Of a stretch of DNA of 64,000 nucleotides, positions 18,815 through 27,732 are shown piece after piece (position 1 is the stretch's first letter; each line of letters starts with the position of its first letter). The notes below the pieces were generated by a model. That model was not told the DNA's origin and ran no database searches. It saw only the letters and a program-made list of their open reading frames with translations. The stretch covers positions 1-64,000 of the forward strand of contig NZ_LLZC01000003.1 of the NCBI RefSeq assembly GCF_001461825.1, given 5' to 3'. The position numbers and the translations under genes were made by a program. This DNA comes from Bacillus velezensis. Lineage in GTDB: Bacteria > Bacillota > Bacilli > Bacillales > Bacillaceae.

Positions 18815-21800
18815 GCCGGCTTACCCCCGTTTCTATATTGTTTTCTTCTATATCGGTCAGCACTCGTTTGGTCTACTCGAGCACCGTCAATATAGGTGTT
18901 GTTATCTTTTAAGACCAGTTGTTGCAATAGCTGAATGTTCTGCTGGAGAGCGTCGATCTGCTGCCCCATCATACTGATTTGCCTTTCTTGATTCTCCACG
19001 ACCCGAGTCATATCAATATTGACGCTTTTATCATTTTCAGGCTGTGCCGCGGACGCTTTTTGAAGCAATAGTAAAGCTTTCGAGATCATCCCTTCCTGCA
19101 GAGAAGGCAGGACGCCAAGCTCACGCCCAACCCGCGCCCACAATCCGATGTTCCTTTCGCGGTATGCCGGATCTTTCGTAATGGTGGTTTCATCGTACCC
19201 TCGTTCGTTGAGGACGGCGAGCTTGGAGCCGCCGCGCCCCGGAGAAGTACCGCCCTTTGCATACCCCACATACGGGCCGCCGCGCGCCATTGATTTCAAG
19301 CCGGGATGATTTGATATATCTCCATATCGCCCTTTGATGTAATTAATGGCCGCCAAAACGCTATCTACGGGATTCAAAATGTTGTTGTGACCCGGAAATG
19401 CATTTGAGGCAAACGTACTTGGAATCGTCTGCATTAGTCCCTGTGAAGGATTACCTGCCTTCCAGTTAGAGTCCCACCTGTTGACGACATTTGGATTTCC
19501 TCCTGACTCTTTCATGGCAATCGTGATTAAGCCGGGAACCCATGAAAACGGGACACCAGCGATGCCGACGGCTTCTGCTACCCATTTTTGGACCTGGGCA
19601 GATCCGGTTGCGCCTTTATAGGCATCTGCCGTAAAAAATCCCACATCCGGCAAGACCCCTTTTAAGAATTGAAGGGCACCGCTTTTTAGCGTTTTGAGAA
19701 TACCAGTCCCTAACCCGTCTATTCCGGTTCCTGTTTTAAATGGGATCATGCCTTTGAAAATGCTGCTGATTATCTTTTGCGGCCCTTTCATAATCATTTC
19801 CATAACGTTAGAAGCAACATCCTTCGTTTTGCCAATGACATTCTTGCCGACAGAGACAGCGCCTTTCACCAGCTTTTTTGATCCCTCAAACGCATTTTTG
19901 AAGAAGTTTCCGACCCCATTTGCATAACCGGGAAGCCCTGTGGCAGCTGCTTCTTTCGACTGAGCGTGCGGAAGAACAGACGTGCCGCGCGGAAGATCCC
20001 ACACTTGCGGGCCGCCCATTCCGACAATGTAAGTGCCGATACCGGGCGTGTGAGCAAGCTCCCATCCTTCTTCCCCGACTAATGCCCGTCCGCCGGGGTG
20101 AAAGTCTGTTCCTTTGGCATAGGCTACTCCCGGTGCAATTTGCATAGAGGAAGGCTGACGGTTATTGTATCCAGCAGGCTTCCACTCTGGGATAGTATCC
20201 ATGTGCATAAATTCTAAAATGTTATTGATCCAGCCAGTAACAGCATTAACTCTCTCAGCCAAGTCTACTTTAAATAGATCCCATACACCGAGTACCTCTC
20301 CAGTTTCTGTATTAACCTCGCTAATATGCCCAGCAGCTTGTTTTTTTGCCTCTTCTACGACACCTTTATGAGTTTCTTTTGCTTCTTTAATTGTCTTTTT
20401 AGCCTGACTCCTTGCGTTTTCCACGGTTTTATCGTGTTCTTCTTGAGAAATTGACCCTTTTACATAACGTTGCTCATCCGCGGCATCAATAACGGCATCA
20501 CGTTGTTTCTTAGCTGCTTTAATTGTTTTCTCTTTTGCCTTGTTACTGTCTTTTATAACAGCAGCCGCTTGTTTAGCAGAAAGATTAGACGTCTCTTCTT
20601 TTAACTTTTTAGATATCTTTATCTGCTCAGCCTTGCTTCGTGAGAGCGCAGTCTCCATTTCTGAGAGCATCGCAATTTGGATTTTTGCTATTTCTTTATT
20701 CTCTTTTTCCGTGGTTTTTCGATTCTCGCGGGCGGCAGTCTTATAAATTTCATCTACTCGATCAACATACTTTTGGATCTTCTTTTGTTTTTTCTCGTTA
20801 TAAGCATCAATTTTGCCAATGATTTTATTTTCTTCTTTATCAGACATTTCGTTATTAGAAGCATAAAATTCTTTCAGCACTTTAGTTGCATTGGTCGCGC
20901 TGGTTTTGTATCCATTTTTCAAAGAATCTCCCATGTCTTTAAAGCGCTTTGACATGTCATCTGCGATATCGTTCGTGATGGTAGCGTTGGTCGCTTTCAG
21001 GGTGTTCAGCTTGGCTGTAACCTCAATGTTCATGTCTTCATAGGCATTGACGGCTTTTGCTGTGGATTTTGATACACCGTCTCCAAAATCAATTGTCGCC
21101 GGAAGCACTCGTTTCTTTAAATTGTCATAATACTTAAATCCGGCATCAGCTAAGAGGGTCACACCCGTAATGAGCGCGCCGACTGGTCCGCCTAACAATC
21201 CGAGTCCACCACGTAAAAGACCGACAACAGCAGTGCCTTTTTTAAGTATGTTAAACAGGCCGAAACCGCTTTTTGCAAGCTTCGTAAATCCGCCGGCCCC
21301 TTTTACGGCATTTAATCCGGTTTTGATAATTCCGGCGCCGAACTTTAACAGTTCAGGAGCAAAAGTAAGAACGAGGCCCGCAATTGTTCCGATTGGACCG
21401 CCGAAAAGAGTAAGCCCAGTACCGGCCACACGAGAGGCGCCGCCAAGCCCGCGCATCGCTTTCGAGCTTTTAGTTGCCGATTGCTCCAGCCGGCCAACTC
21501 GTGTCGTTGCCACGGTGTTTGTTTGGTTGAGCCTTTCCATTCGGGTAGCTGCTACCGTTGCCGCAGTGGAAGTTGTCGCAATACCAGCTGCCGCTGTTCG
21601 GGATGCAGCACCTGCAGCAACGGCTTCAGTCGTATAAACGCCGAGACTTGCAGATGCTCGATTGACGTTACCAGTTAAATATCCCCCCGCCGTGCGGAGC
21701 ATGTTCCATCCTGCTGCGATCCTCGGTAATGCCCCGATTAACAGCAAGGCAGCCCCGCCAAAAAGAGAAAATACTGTTACAGCTCCGGCCGTAATAGCAA

Positions 21801-23295
21801 TTGTGCTTGCGACGGAGTTCGGTAAGGCGTCGAACCATGTCACTAATGAAGTCAGGCCATCAGTAGCAGCTCTGATGATCGGTATAAACTGGTTTCCCAT
21901 GGTGATGACGGCGTTGTTTGTTGCAGATTTCAGATATTCTACAGATCCGGCCAGGTTGTCCATCTGCGTGTCAGCCACTTTTTCAGCAATACCGCCGCTG
22001 TTTTCTATTTCCTTTGTGAATTCTTCCAGCTTATCTTTACCTGCATGCATGAGCGTGATAAATCCAGATATAGCATGTTGTCCGGCCAGCTGTTTAGCGA
22101 TCCGGATCTGTTCTGTTTCAGTATAATTTTTTGTTTTCTCTGTGATCTGCCCCATGATGTCGGCCAGCGGGCGCATCTTTCCGGTAGAGTCTGTCACTTT
22201 TAAACCTAATTCTTCAATAGCCGAAGCCGCAGGTTTAGGCGGAGCCGCTAAACGAGTAAGCGTCGATCGAAGTGCTGTACCTGCCATGTCTGCCTTTATT
22301 CCGCTGTTTGCCAGAATACCGGTTGCCGCGGCCAACTCTTCCATACTGAGACCTGCTGTTTTAGCAGCCGGAGCCGCATATTTCATCGTTTGACCAATCT
22401 CCTGCAAAGTGGCATTGGAGTTCGTGAACGTATACGTCATTGCATCGGCAACACGGTTTGTGTCCTCTGCCTTAATATGAAATTCGGTTAAGATGTCAGA
22501 AACGATATCAGCCGTTACGCCGAGGTCGGTTTGTCCGGCGGCTGCCGTCGCAAGCAAGCCGGGCATAGCGCCGATAATTTGATTCGTCTTATAGCCGGCC
22601 ATCGCTAAATACTGCATGCCTTCGGCTACTTGCCCATCCGTATACTGTGTGACGGCGCCAAGATGACGGGCTGTTTCTGTTAATGATGCCATTTGATCGT
22701 TCGTTGCGTTCGCCAAGGCGGCGACACGGCTCATATCTTTCTCGAAGCTTGCTGCGGCCTTAACGGTTGCACCGATCCCAAGTGCTCCGGCGGCACCAAT
22801 TCCCACTAATGCCTTTCCTGTGGCTTTTGCAGATTTATAAACAGCGTTTAGCTCTTTTGATACATTCTTTGAATCCTTTTTAAAAACAGAAAAAATTCCT
22901 GCAGCCCGACCGCTGCTGTCTGACATGGTCTGAAACTCTTTGCTGACTTTATTCAGTTCTTTGCCGAGATTCTCATGAACCGCAATAGCATCATTCAAAC
23001 GCCGCGCCTGAATCTGTGTCTCTCGGTTGTCTTTTCCTTTTTGTCTGACCAGTTCTTCATACCGCTGACGGTGCTCTTGGACCAACCGGCCTTGAATCTT
23101 ATACTTATTACTCAAGCCCTCCATCTGCGATTGCAGGATCTTTGATTGATCGCCAGCATTTTTATAGATGCTTCCGGCTGCCTTCATTTCTGAATTGGCC
23201 AGACGCATCTGCCTTTTTAAGCCTTCAATACCCCGGTTAAATCCTGTATCATCAAGGCCGACCTTAACGACCATATTTCCTATTGGTTGAGCCAT
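18808..23295 (-). CDS. Tape measure protein with C-terminal lytic transglycosylase domain
   Basis: A 1495-aa protein that sets tail length and is ejected ahead of the DNA. The N-terminal third is coiled coil followed by the TP901-type core (AASFEKDMSRVAALANATNDQ..., GMQYLAMAGYKTNQIIGAMPG). The middle has hydrophobic helices (~530-760) and a long Lys/Glu-rich coiled coil (~800-1000). Near ~1240-1330 is an SLT domain: AMKESGGNP with the catalytic Glu, QGLMQTIPSTF and INYIKGRYG. The length would specify a tail of roughly 200 nm by the usual 1.5 A per residue rule. GGGGTGG precedes the ATG. Confidence 0.92.
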   Translation of the reverse strand: MAQPIGNMVVKVGLDDTGFNRGIEGLKRQMRLANSEMKAAGSIYKNAGDQSKILQSQMEGLSNKYKIQGRLVQEHRQRYEELVRQKGKDNRETQIQARRLNDAIAVHENLGKELNKVSKEFQTMSDSSGRAAGIFSVFKKDSKNVSKELNAVYKSAKATGKALVGIGAAGALGIGATVKAAASFEKDMSRVAALANATNDQMASLTETARHLGAVTQYTDGQVAEGMQYLAMAGYKTNQIIGAMPGLLATAAAGQTDLGVTADIVSDILTEFHIKAEDTNRVADAMTYTFTNSNATLQEIGQTMKYAAPAAKTAGLSMEELAAATGILANSGIKADMAGTALRSTLTRLAAPPKPAASAIEELGLKVTDSTGKMRPLADIMGQITEKTKNYTETEQIRIAKQLAGQHAISGFITLMHAGKDKLEEFTKEIENSGGIAEKVADTQMDNLAGSVEYLKSATNNAVITMGNQFIPIIRAATDGLTSLVTWFDALPNSVASTIAITAGAVTVFSLFGGAALLLIGALPRIAAGWNMLRTAGGYLTGNVNRASASLGVYTTEAVAAGAASRTAAAGIATTSTAATVAATRMERLNQTNTVATTRVGRLEQSATKSSKAMRGLGGASRVAGTGLTLFGGPIGTIAGLVLTFAPELLKFGAGIIKTGLNAVKGAGGFTKLAKSGFGLFNILKKGTAVVGLLRGGLGLLGGPVGALITGVTLLADAGFKYYDNLKKRVLPATIDFGDGVSKSTAKAVNAYEDMNIEVTAKLNTLKATNATITNDIADDMSKRFKDMGDSLKNGYKTSATNATKVLKEFYASNNEMSDKEENKIIGKIDAYNEKKQKKIQKYVDRVDEIYKTAARENRKTTEKENKEIAKIQIAMLSEMETALSRSKAEQIKISKKLKEETSNLSAKQAAAVIKDSNKAKEKTIKAAKKQRDAVIDAADEQRYVKGSISQEEHDKTVENARSQAKKTIKEAKETHKGVVEEAKKQAAGHISEVNTETGEVLGVWDLFKVDLAERVNAVTGWINNILEFMHMDTIPEWKPAGYNNRQPSSMQIAPGVAYAKGTDFHPGGRALVGEEGWELAHTPGIGTYIVGMGGPQVWDLPRGTSVLPHAQSKEAAATGLPGYANGVGNFFKNAFEGSKKLVKGAVSVGKNVIGKTKDVASNVMEMIMKGPQKIISSIFKGMIPFKTGTGIDGLGTGILKTLKSGALQFLKGVLPDVGFFTADAYKGATGSAQVQKWVAEAVGIAGVPFSWVPGLITIAMKESGGNPNVVNRWDSNWKAGNPSQGLMQTIPSTFASNAFPGHNNILNPVDSVLAAINYIKGRYGDISNHPGLKSMARGGPYVGYAKGGTSPGRGGSKLAVLNERGYDETTITKDPAYRERNIGLWARVGRELGVLPSLQEGMISKALLLLQKASAAQPENDKSVNIDMTRVVENQERQISMMGQQIDALQQNIQLLQQLVLKDNNTYIDGARVDQTSADRYRRKQYRNGGKPAW

Positions 23296-23330
23296 ATGTA
23301 TCCACCCCGCTTTCCTGGCAAAGATTCAAC

Positions 23331-23357
23331 AAAAAAAGACAGGCTATAAGCCCGTCT
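23331..23357 (-). terminator. Intrinsic hairpin between tail chaperone and tape measure genes
   Basis: Minus strand AGACGGGC/GCCTGTCT stem with a 5-nt loop and seven T. It overlaps the stop codon of the frameshifted chaperone extension. Confidence 0.78.
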
Positions 23358-23543
23358 AAAAGAAGACATCTTCAAATTTCACTTCTTCTGGTTTATTGGT
23401 TTCGGTCAATATCTCTAAATAGTGATATATGTCCATCTCGTCAATTGCACTCATACTCCACCCTTGTTGCAGGAGAGTGGCGTAAATTTCATTTATCTGC
23501 TCTATTCCGCGCTCGTAGGTGTATTCTTCTCCGTCTGTTCCGG
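23356..23543 (-). CDS. Frameshift extension (T domain) of the tail assembly chaperone
   Basis: In the -1 frame relative to the chaperone below, translation is open for 62 codons after the slip site and ends in TAG at 23356. The peptide (AGTDGEEYTYERGIEQINEI..., EEVKFEDVFF) has no start of its own with a ribosome site. It is read only by a -1 shift at T TTT TTG (23550-23544), giving a fusion of about 171 aa. This mirrors lambda gpG/gpGT. Confidence 0.82.
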
Positions 23544-23870
23544 CAAAAAATCCTGATCAGCATCCTCAATTTTTTTATAGCCGGCAACTTCCGAGAGAAT
23601 GCGGCTTATTTCCTTAGTCACTTCAAAAGATTCCAGCCCCTCAAATAATTGATCGTAAGTAAATTGGTTCCGGAATAGCCCAACAATAAATTGCAGCTGT
23701 TTTTCAAGAATCTTGATGCTTTTCTCCAAATTTTCTGCTGTTTTTTCAGCTTCTGCGTTCAACCGTAATGCTTCAATAAGTGTTTTCGTACTTGTTCGAG
23801 GTGCAATAAATGTTTTCAATTTCTTTTCATCTTCGAACCATAGTTTGATTGAAATATGTTTTTGAGCCAT
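23502..23870 (-). CDS. Tail assembly chaperone (gpG-like)
   Basis: A 122-aa protein between major tail protein and tape measure, the fixed place for tail chaperones in long-tailed phages. It is charged and helical (SIKILEKQLQFIVGLFRNQF). The 0-frame product ends at 23502; a T TTT TTG heptamer near its 3' end allows the longer gpGT-type fusion. AAAGGAGGAG is 7 nt before the ATG. Confidence 0.85.
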   Translation of the reverse strand: MAQKHISIKLWFEDEKKLKTFIAPRTSTKTLIEALRLNAEAEKTAENLEKSIKILEKQLQFIVGLFRNQFTYDQLFEGLESFEVTKEISRILSEVAGYKKIEDADQDFLPEQTEKNTPTSAE

Positions 23871-23901
23871 GTCGACTCCTCCTTTTAATTGTTATAGAAA
23901 T

Positions 23902-23924
23902 AAAAAAGGAAGCACTCTGCTTCC
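23902..23924 (-). terminator. Intrinsic hairpin after the major tail protein gene
   Basis: Minus strand GGAAGCA/TGCTTCC stem, 3-nt loop, then TTTTTTATT. It lies 5 nt after the tail protein stop codon. Confidence 0.82.
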
Positions 23925-23928
23925 CTTT

Positions 23929-24543
23929 TTAAGCGCCAAGATCAGTGCTTTTACTTGCTTTGGGTTCATCTTTAGATGAAGTGTAGGCGTTGCCGTATAC
24001 CTTTTCATAAAACTTGTCTAAGTCGAAATTAGGTGCGTCTTCATCTGCGATGATTTTATACACATCATCCTGATCTCTTTCGAGAAACTCCGCGGACAAT
24101 TTAGAGGTCTGGAAGTCTATTTTTTCTTTTTTTGTGCTCCAGTCATCATCAGGCAAAGTGAATCGGCCTTGAACTAAGCCTACATAACGTTTTTTACTGT
24201 TTGCTTTGACACCAAAGAAGGTCATCGCAATCCACGGCGGAGTAACGTTTTTCTTAAAAAGATATAAACCGTCTTTGGTTTCCTCTATCCCAAATAAATT
24301 GACAAGGTGTTCCGGCGGTACGTCTCGCATTTCTAGATCGAGTTTCGTTGAGCCAGTCGAGACAGCTAAATCAACTACTTTGTTATCTGCGTACTGTTTT
24401 TCTGTAGATGAATCGGTTGCCATCTTTGCGTTGATAGCATGTGGATAATCAATGATCTTACTGGCGATCCACAAGCCATCTTTTTTGATTAATGGTGAAT
24501 ATTTAACGCCTTCCAATCCCACCATAGAACTGTATTCGGGCAT
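23929..24543 (-). CDS. Major tail protein
   Basis: A 204-aa tail tube subunit of the phi13/TP901-like family. Recognisable parts are GLEGVKYSPLIKKDG at the start, MRDVPPEHLVNLFGI, and PPWIAMTFFGVKANSKKRYVGLVQGRF. It is followed by the chaperone and tape measure genes and preceded by the tail completion protein, the standard order. GGAGGTTTTATC precedes the ATG. Confidence 0.87.
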   Translation of the reverse strand: MPEYSSMVGLEGVKYSPLIKKDGLWIASKIIDYPHAINAKMATDSSTEKQYADNKVVDLAVSTGSTKLDLEMRDVPPEHLVNLFGIEETKDGLYLFKKNVTPPWIAMTFFGVKANSKKRYVGLVQGRFTLPDDDWSTKKEKIDFQTSKLSAEFLERDQDDVYKIIADEDAPNFDLDKFYEKVYGNAYTSSKDEPKASKSTDLGA

Positions 24544-24557
24544 GATAAAACCTCCAA

Positions 24558-24941
24558 TTATAGTAAAATATTGGCCTCAAACCGATATCCTTTTCGGATG
24601 AGGCGCTCAGATTGTAAAAATTCATTAATAGGACCATAAGTCTGGAAATCAAAAGTTCCCATTACATCGACGACAGCAGCCATTACGGATTCACAAGACT
24701 GATTGTGGTACACATCAATCTGATATAGCGTGCTGTCCTGAATAGGCTTACCGTCTGCCCATTTGGTTGTTCGATAATCTAATTCTTGTACGACAATATA
24801 AGGCGGCTGGCTTTTTATCCCATCCGGCACTGCCATTTCATAGATATTGCCGGGGTCAACCAATGATAAAAGCGCCGGATGGGCTTCCAGCGCTTCAAAT
24901 AAACTGTTTTTCAATTGTTCAGCCCGTTCGATAAGATTCAC
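24558..24941 (-). CDS. Tail completion/terminator protein (DUF3168-like)
   Basis: A 127-aa protein that would cap the head-proximal end of the tail. It shows the family pattern of N-terminal helix (LKNSLFEALEAHPALLSLV) and a beta strand around PPYIVVQELDYRT. Its start is a GTG (24941) overlapping the stop of the upstream gene. Assignment rests on family pattern and on position between the gp10-like gene and the major tail protein. Confidence 0.75.
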   Translation of the reverse strand: MNLIERAEQLKNSLFEALEAHPALLSLVDPGNIYEMAVPDGIKSQPPYIVVQELDYRTTKWADGKPIQDSTLYQIDVYHNQSCESVMAAVVDVMGTFDFQTYGPINEFLQSERLIRKGYRFEANILL

Positions 24942-25336
24942 AGCTTGTATCCCGCCTTTATGACTTTTTCCATAGCATCAAGCATCTTGCCATTCGCCTT
25001 TACCATACTCCGGTGAATAAATGGATTGGCAGCTTGATGGAGCGTGCCGAATTCCGGCAAGTGAACACGGAATTTTGTATCTTTTGTAGGGCCTACAACT
25101 GCGTATATCTCTCCGTCTTCGTCCCGCCTGATACGGCTGCCGACTATAATATCATCTTCAATGTGCGGATGACTTCCGCCAATGGAAGAGCGTGGAGCTT
25201 CCTCATTAATTTCCGCAGCCAAAACAGCCCCTCCGGCTTTCACTGCTGCTTTATGAATCTTTTCATCCTTACGGGCCAGATCAGCAAAAGTAGATTCAAG
25301 CTCTCTAAACCCTTTCAATTCCAATTCAAAGTTCAT
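24938..25336 (-). CDS. HK97 gp10-like head-tail joining protein
   Basis: A 132-aa protein with the HK97-gp10 pattern: MNFELELKGFRELESTFADL, AGGAVLAAEINEEAPRSS, and a late FIHRSMVKANGKM. It overlaps its neighbours on both sides by 4 nt, so the connector genes form a tightly coupled run. Confidence 0.82.
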   Translation of the reverse strand: MNFELELKGFRELESTFADLARKDEKIHKAAVKAGGAVLAAEINEEAPRSSIGGSHPHIEDDIIVGSRIRRDEDGEIYAVVGPTKDTKFRVHLPEFGTLHQAANPFIHRSMVKANGKMLDAMEKVIKAGYKL

Positions 25337-25650
25337 CGGCTCACCACATTCGCTTTAATCGTAATGAAATGCCGCCGCGAATAATTCGGCAAGATAGCCT
25401 CAATTTCATATGAAACGCCCTGAAAGACGATTCGCATATGTTCATTAATATCTTCCCGGTGCCGGATTGTAAATTGAACTGTTTTTTCTTTTTGTATGGC
25501 CGCTGCAGCATAATATTCCCGGCCTTTTAAGCCCTCCGCCTTTGCCCAGCATTCAATAACTGTTTCCCAGCTATCATTTCCCTCCACAGGCAGGCGGCCG
25601 CCGGGCTTCTTTTTTTGAAATTGAATGCGGTAACGCATATCATTCAGCAT
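25333..25650 (-). CDS. Head closure protein (SPP1 gp16-like adaptor)
   Basis: A 105-aa protein of the phage head-tail adaptor family: MRYRIQFQKKK at the start, WETVIECWAKAEGLKGREYYAA and VSYEIEAILPNY. It seals the portal after packaging. It overlaps the upstream connector gene by 11 nt. Confidence 0.82.
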   Translation of the reverse strand: MLNDMRYRIQFQKKKPGGRLPVEGNDSWETVIECWAKAEGLKGREYYAAAAIQKEKTVQFTIRHREDINEHMRIVFQGVSYEIEAILPNYSRRHFITIKANVVSR

Positions 25651-25942
25651 CTGACGCCCTCCCCGGCAATGTATATTTCAGCTGATTGATTAACGAGGTC
25701 AGCACACCGTCTAAATTAGATGTTGTACCAGCTATTTCCCTGTTCTCATACCAATGTGCCACAAAAGAATTTACGCACATGGCGGCCCGTGCTGATTGAT
25801 TGGGAAAAGCAAGTCCCGTTGCCGAAGTGATGTATTCTTTTGCGGAGGCAATGAACGCGAGAATTAAATCGTCCTCCAGATCACCATCAACCCGGAGGAA
25901 TTTTTTCGCTTTTTCTAATTCTATTTTTTCAGCTTCTGTCAT
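25640..25942 (-). CDS. Head-tail connector protein (gp6/gp15-like)
   Basis: A 100-aa helical protein (KIELEKAKKFLRVDGDLEDDLI, FIASAKEYITSATG) typical of the DNA-packaging connector family that docks below the portal. The short form and the LRVD...DDLI motif are diagnostic. AGGTGATGCCAG precedes the ATG. Confidence 0.83.
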   Translation of the reverse strand: MTEAEKIELEKAKKFLRVDGDLEDDLILAFIASAKEYITSATGLAFPNQSARAAMCVNSFVAHWYENREIAGTTSNLDGVLTSLINQLKYTLPGRASDAE

Positions 25943-25959
25943 CTGGCATCACCTGCCTT

Positions 25960-26358
25960 TCATTCTGCAGGAGTGGCGGATTTCAGTTCATCAATTTGTT
26001 TTTGCATACCATCAAGCACAGCCTTCACTTCACTGTTCAGATGATCCAACATGATGCTGCCAGTCCCAACGTTCTTGCTGCGAACTGATTTTTCGCCCAG
26101 CATTTCATGTGCAATGCTGCCCTCTTCAATGACAGCCGGATCACCTTTTTCACCTTTCGGGCCTGGATCGCCGGGTTCTCCCTTCTCGCCTTTTGGTCCT
26201 GGTTCACCCGGATCACCCTTTAGGCCTTTTACGTAAAGAGGATTTTCTTCGCTGTTATCAGCAACCGAAATGTCAGTGATCGGTACTCCTTTACCGTTGT
26301 CCCTCGCAGAAGTTAATACACCGTTACTTTCGTTCAGAATATTGTCTAATTTCGCCAT
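25960..26358 (-). CDS. Collagen-like head-associated protein
   Basis: A 132-aa protein directly after the major capsid gene. Residues ~46-75 are Gly-X-Y triplets rich in Pro, Glu and Lys (GDPGEPGPKGEKGEPGDPG), a short collagen-like triple helix. They are flanked by an N-terminal domain and a C-terminal helix that could trimerise it. A decoration fibre on the capsid is a likely role, as with head fibres in other Bacillus phages; this is inference from position. The ATG at 26358 has AAAGGA 9 nt upstream. Confidence 0.75.
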   Translation of the reverse strand: MAKLDNILNESNGVLTSARDNGKGVPITDISVADNSEENPLYVKGLKGDPGEPGPKGEKGEPGDPGPKGEKGDPAVIEEGSIAHEMLGEKSVRSKNVGTGSIMLDHLNSEVKAVLDGMQKQIDELKSATPAE

Positions 26359-26385
26359 GTCGATCAATCCTTTCAATTTTTATTT

Positions 26386-27678
26386 TTACTTTCCAAGATC
26401 AGCAGACTGTTCAGGCGTTTCTACCTTTGCGTCTTCCCCAACAACAAGGTCAGTGACAATGACGGCCGCTTCCGGATCTACCACTTTTCCGTCAAATCGT
26501 TCAATACCACGGAAATATGTCTGATCCGTAAGAAAAGCGTCTCCGCCTACATCTGTAGATTTGATTTCGAATTTTTCACGGTCAAACATGAAATATGCAC
26601 TTTCAAAATCACCGAAAAGAATATGAGTCTTTTGTGTTTTGTCGTCAGTTACAATTTCGTCATAAACCTCAACCGGACGTCCGAACAAAAGGAAGCTGTC
26701 TTCGTCCCTAGGATCTTGAGCTAAGATGCCTCTGCCGTTTTTATCTTCAATATTTGCCAGAGTTTCAAACGCTTCAGTATTCATAACCCACTTTGCATTT
26801 TTACGATATCCGCGTTTAATCTGGTTTTTAACCTTGCGTAGAAATTTAATCGTAATTACAGATGGCGCTTTAAGCGTTTTGTATTTGCCGCTGGTAATGA
26901 TGCCTTCAACATTCGTCTCCCCACCTTTTCCATAAAAGACTTCATCATTTTCTGTTACTACAGCGGATTCAGAGAGCCAGTCTACGATCTCGCGAACAAA
27001 GTTTACAAAAGAATCATTTAATAGCTCGCTAGAAACAGGCAAAAATCCGGCGAACTTTTTAACGTTGTACCAGATTTGTTCGAATTCCATGTTTTTTAGT
27101 TCTTTAATTTGTTCTTTCTCGGCTGTATTATAGAGTTTTCCGGCTACACCTTTTCGGACTGTATAACTCCCTGATGGAGCAGTCTTAGGCACAACGCGAA
27201 CCAGATTCCGAACGGAATTTAATTCCTTGATGGATTTCAAAATCTCTTTTGAAATATCGTCCGGAACAGTATATCCGCCGTCTTTATCACTTCCAGCAGA
27301 CAAAGAGCGATTTTCTTTTAGAACACGCTGCATCATGCTTCTTTCTTCTTCGCCAAGGTCATGGCTGCGTCCGGTTAACACTTTAAACCAAGCATCCCGG
27401 TACTCATTTGTGGCTGTTAAGATGTCGCGCTGTTCCGGTTCCTCATCAGGTTTTCGTTCAAGTTCCGGTACAAAGTTTCGCTCTTCACCCAAAGCCGGCA
27501 GTTCCAAGCCGCGTTCTTCTGACATCAGTTCGATTTGTCTTTGCAGCGCCTTCGCTTCATCAAGCATGCTGCGGGCTTCTTCGGATTTCCCTTCATCCAA
27601 AAGGTTGGATGCTTCTTGTTTTTTCTGTGTGAATTTTTGTCTTAATTCACGTTCCTTTTTTGTCATTGCTACTGGCAT
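26386..27678 (-). CDS. Major capsid protein, HK97 family
   Basis: A 430-aa HK97-fold capsid subunit. The first ~110 residues are a charged coiled coil (KKERELRQKFTQKKQEASNLL) that acts as internal scaffold and is removed by the prohead protease. The capsid core follows (GGYTVPDDISKEILKSIKELNSVRNLV, GFLPVSSELLND, DQTYFRGIERFDGKVVDPEA). AAGGAGG lies 8 nt before the ATG. A terminator-like hairpin precedes the gene. Confidence 0.95.
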   Translation of the reverse strand: MPVAMTKKERELRQKFTQKKQEASNLLDEGKSEEARSMLDEAKALQRQIELMSEERGLELPALGEERNFVPELERKPDEEPEQRDILTATNEYRDAWFKVLTGRSHDLGEEERSMMQRVLKENRSLSAGSDKDGGYTVPDDISKEILKSIKELNSVRNLVRVVPKTAPSGSYTVRKGVAGKLYNTAEKEQIKELKNMEFEQIWYNVKKFAGFLPVSSELLNDSFVNFVREIVDWLSESAVVTENDEVFYGKGGETNVEGIITSGKYKTLKAPSVITIKFLRKVKNQIKRGYRKNAKWVMNTEAFETLANIEDKNGRGILAQDPRDEDSFLLFGRPVEVYDEIVTDDKTQKTHILFGDFESAYFMFDREKFEIKSTDVGGDAFLTDQTYFRGIERFDGKVVDPEAAVIVTDLVVGEDAKVETPEQSADLGK

Positions 27679-27704
27679 TCAGGTATCCTCCTTATATTTG
27701 AACA

Positions 27705-27732
27705 TAAAAAATAGACCTACAATGTGAGGTCT
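27705..27732 (-). terminator. Intrinsic hairpin between protease and capsid genes
   Basis: Minus strand AGACCT/AGGTCT stem with an 8-nt loop followed by ATTTTTTATG. The stem overlaps the last codons of the protease gene. Confidence 0.65.

Noticed and set aside
26120..26230. Short direct repeats as a CRISPR-like array
   Set aside because: They are codon repeats of the Gly-X-Y segment of the collagen-like protein; there are no spacers.
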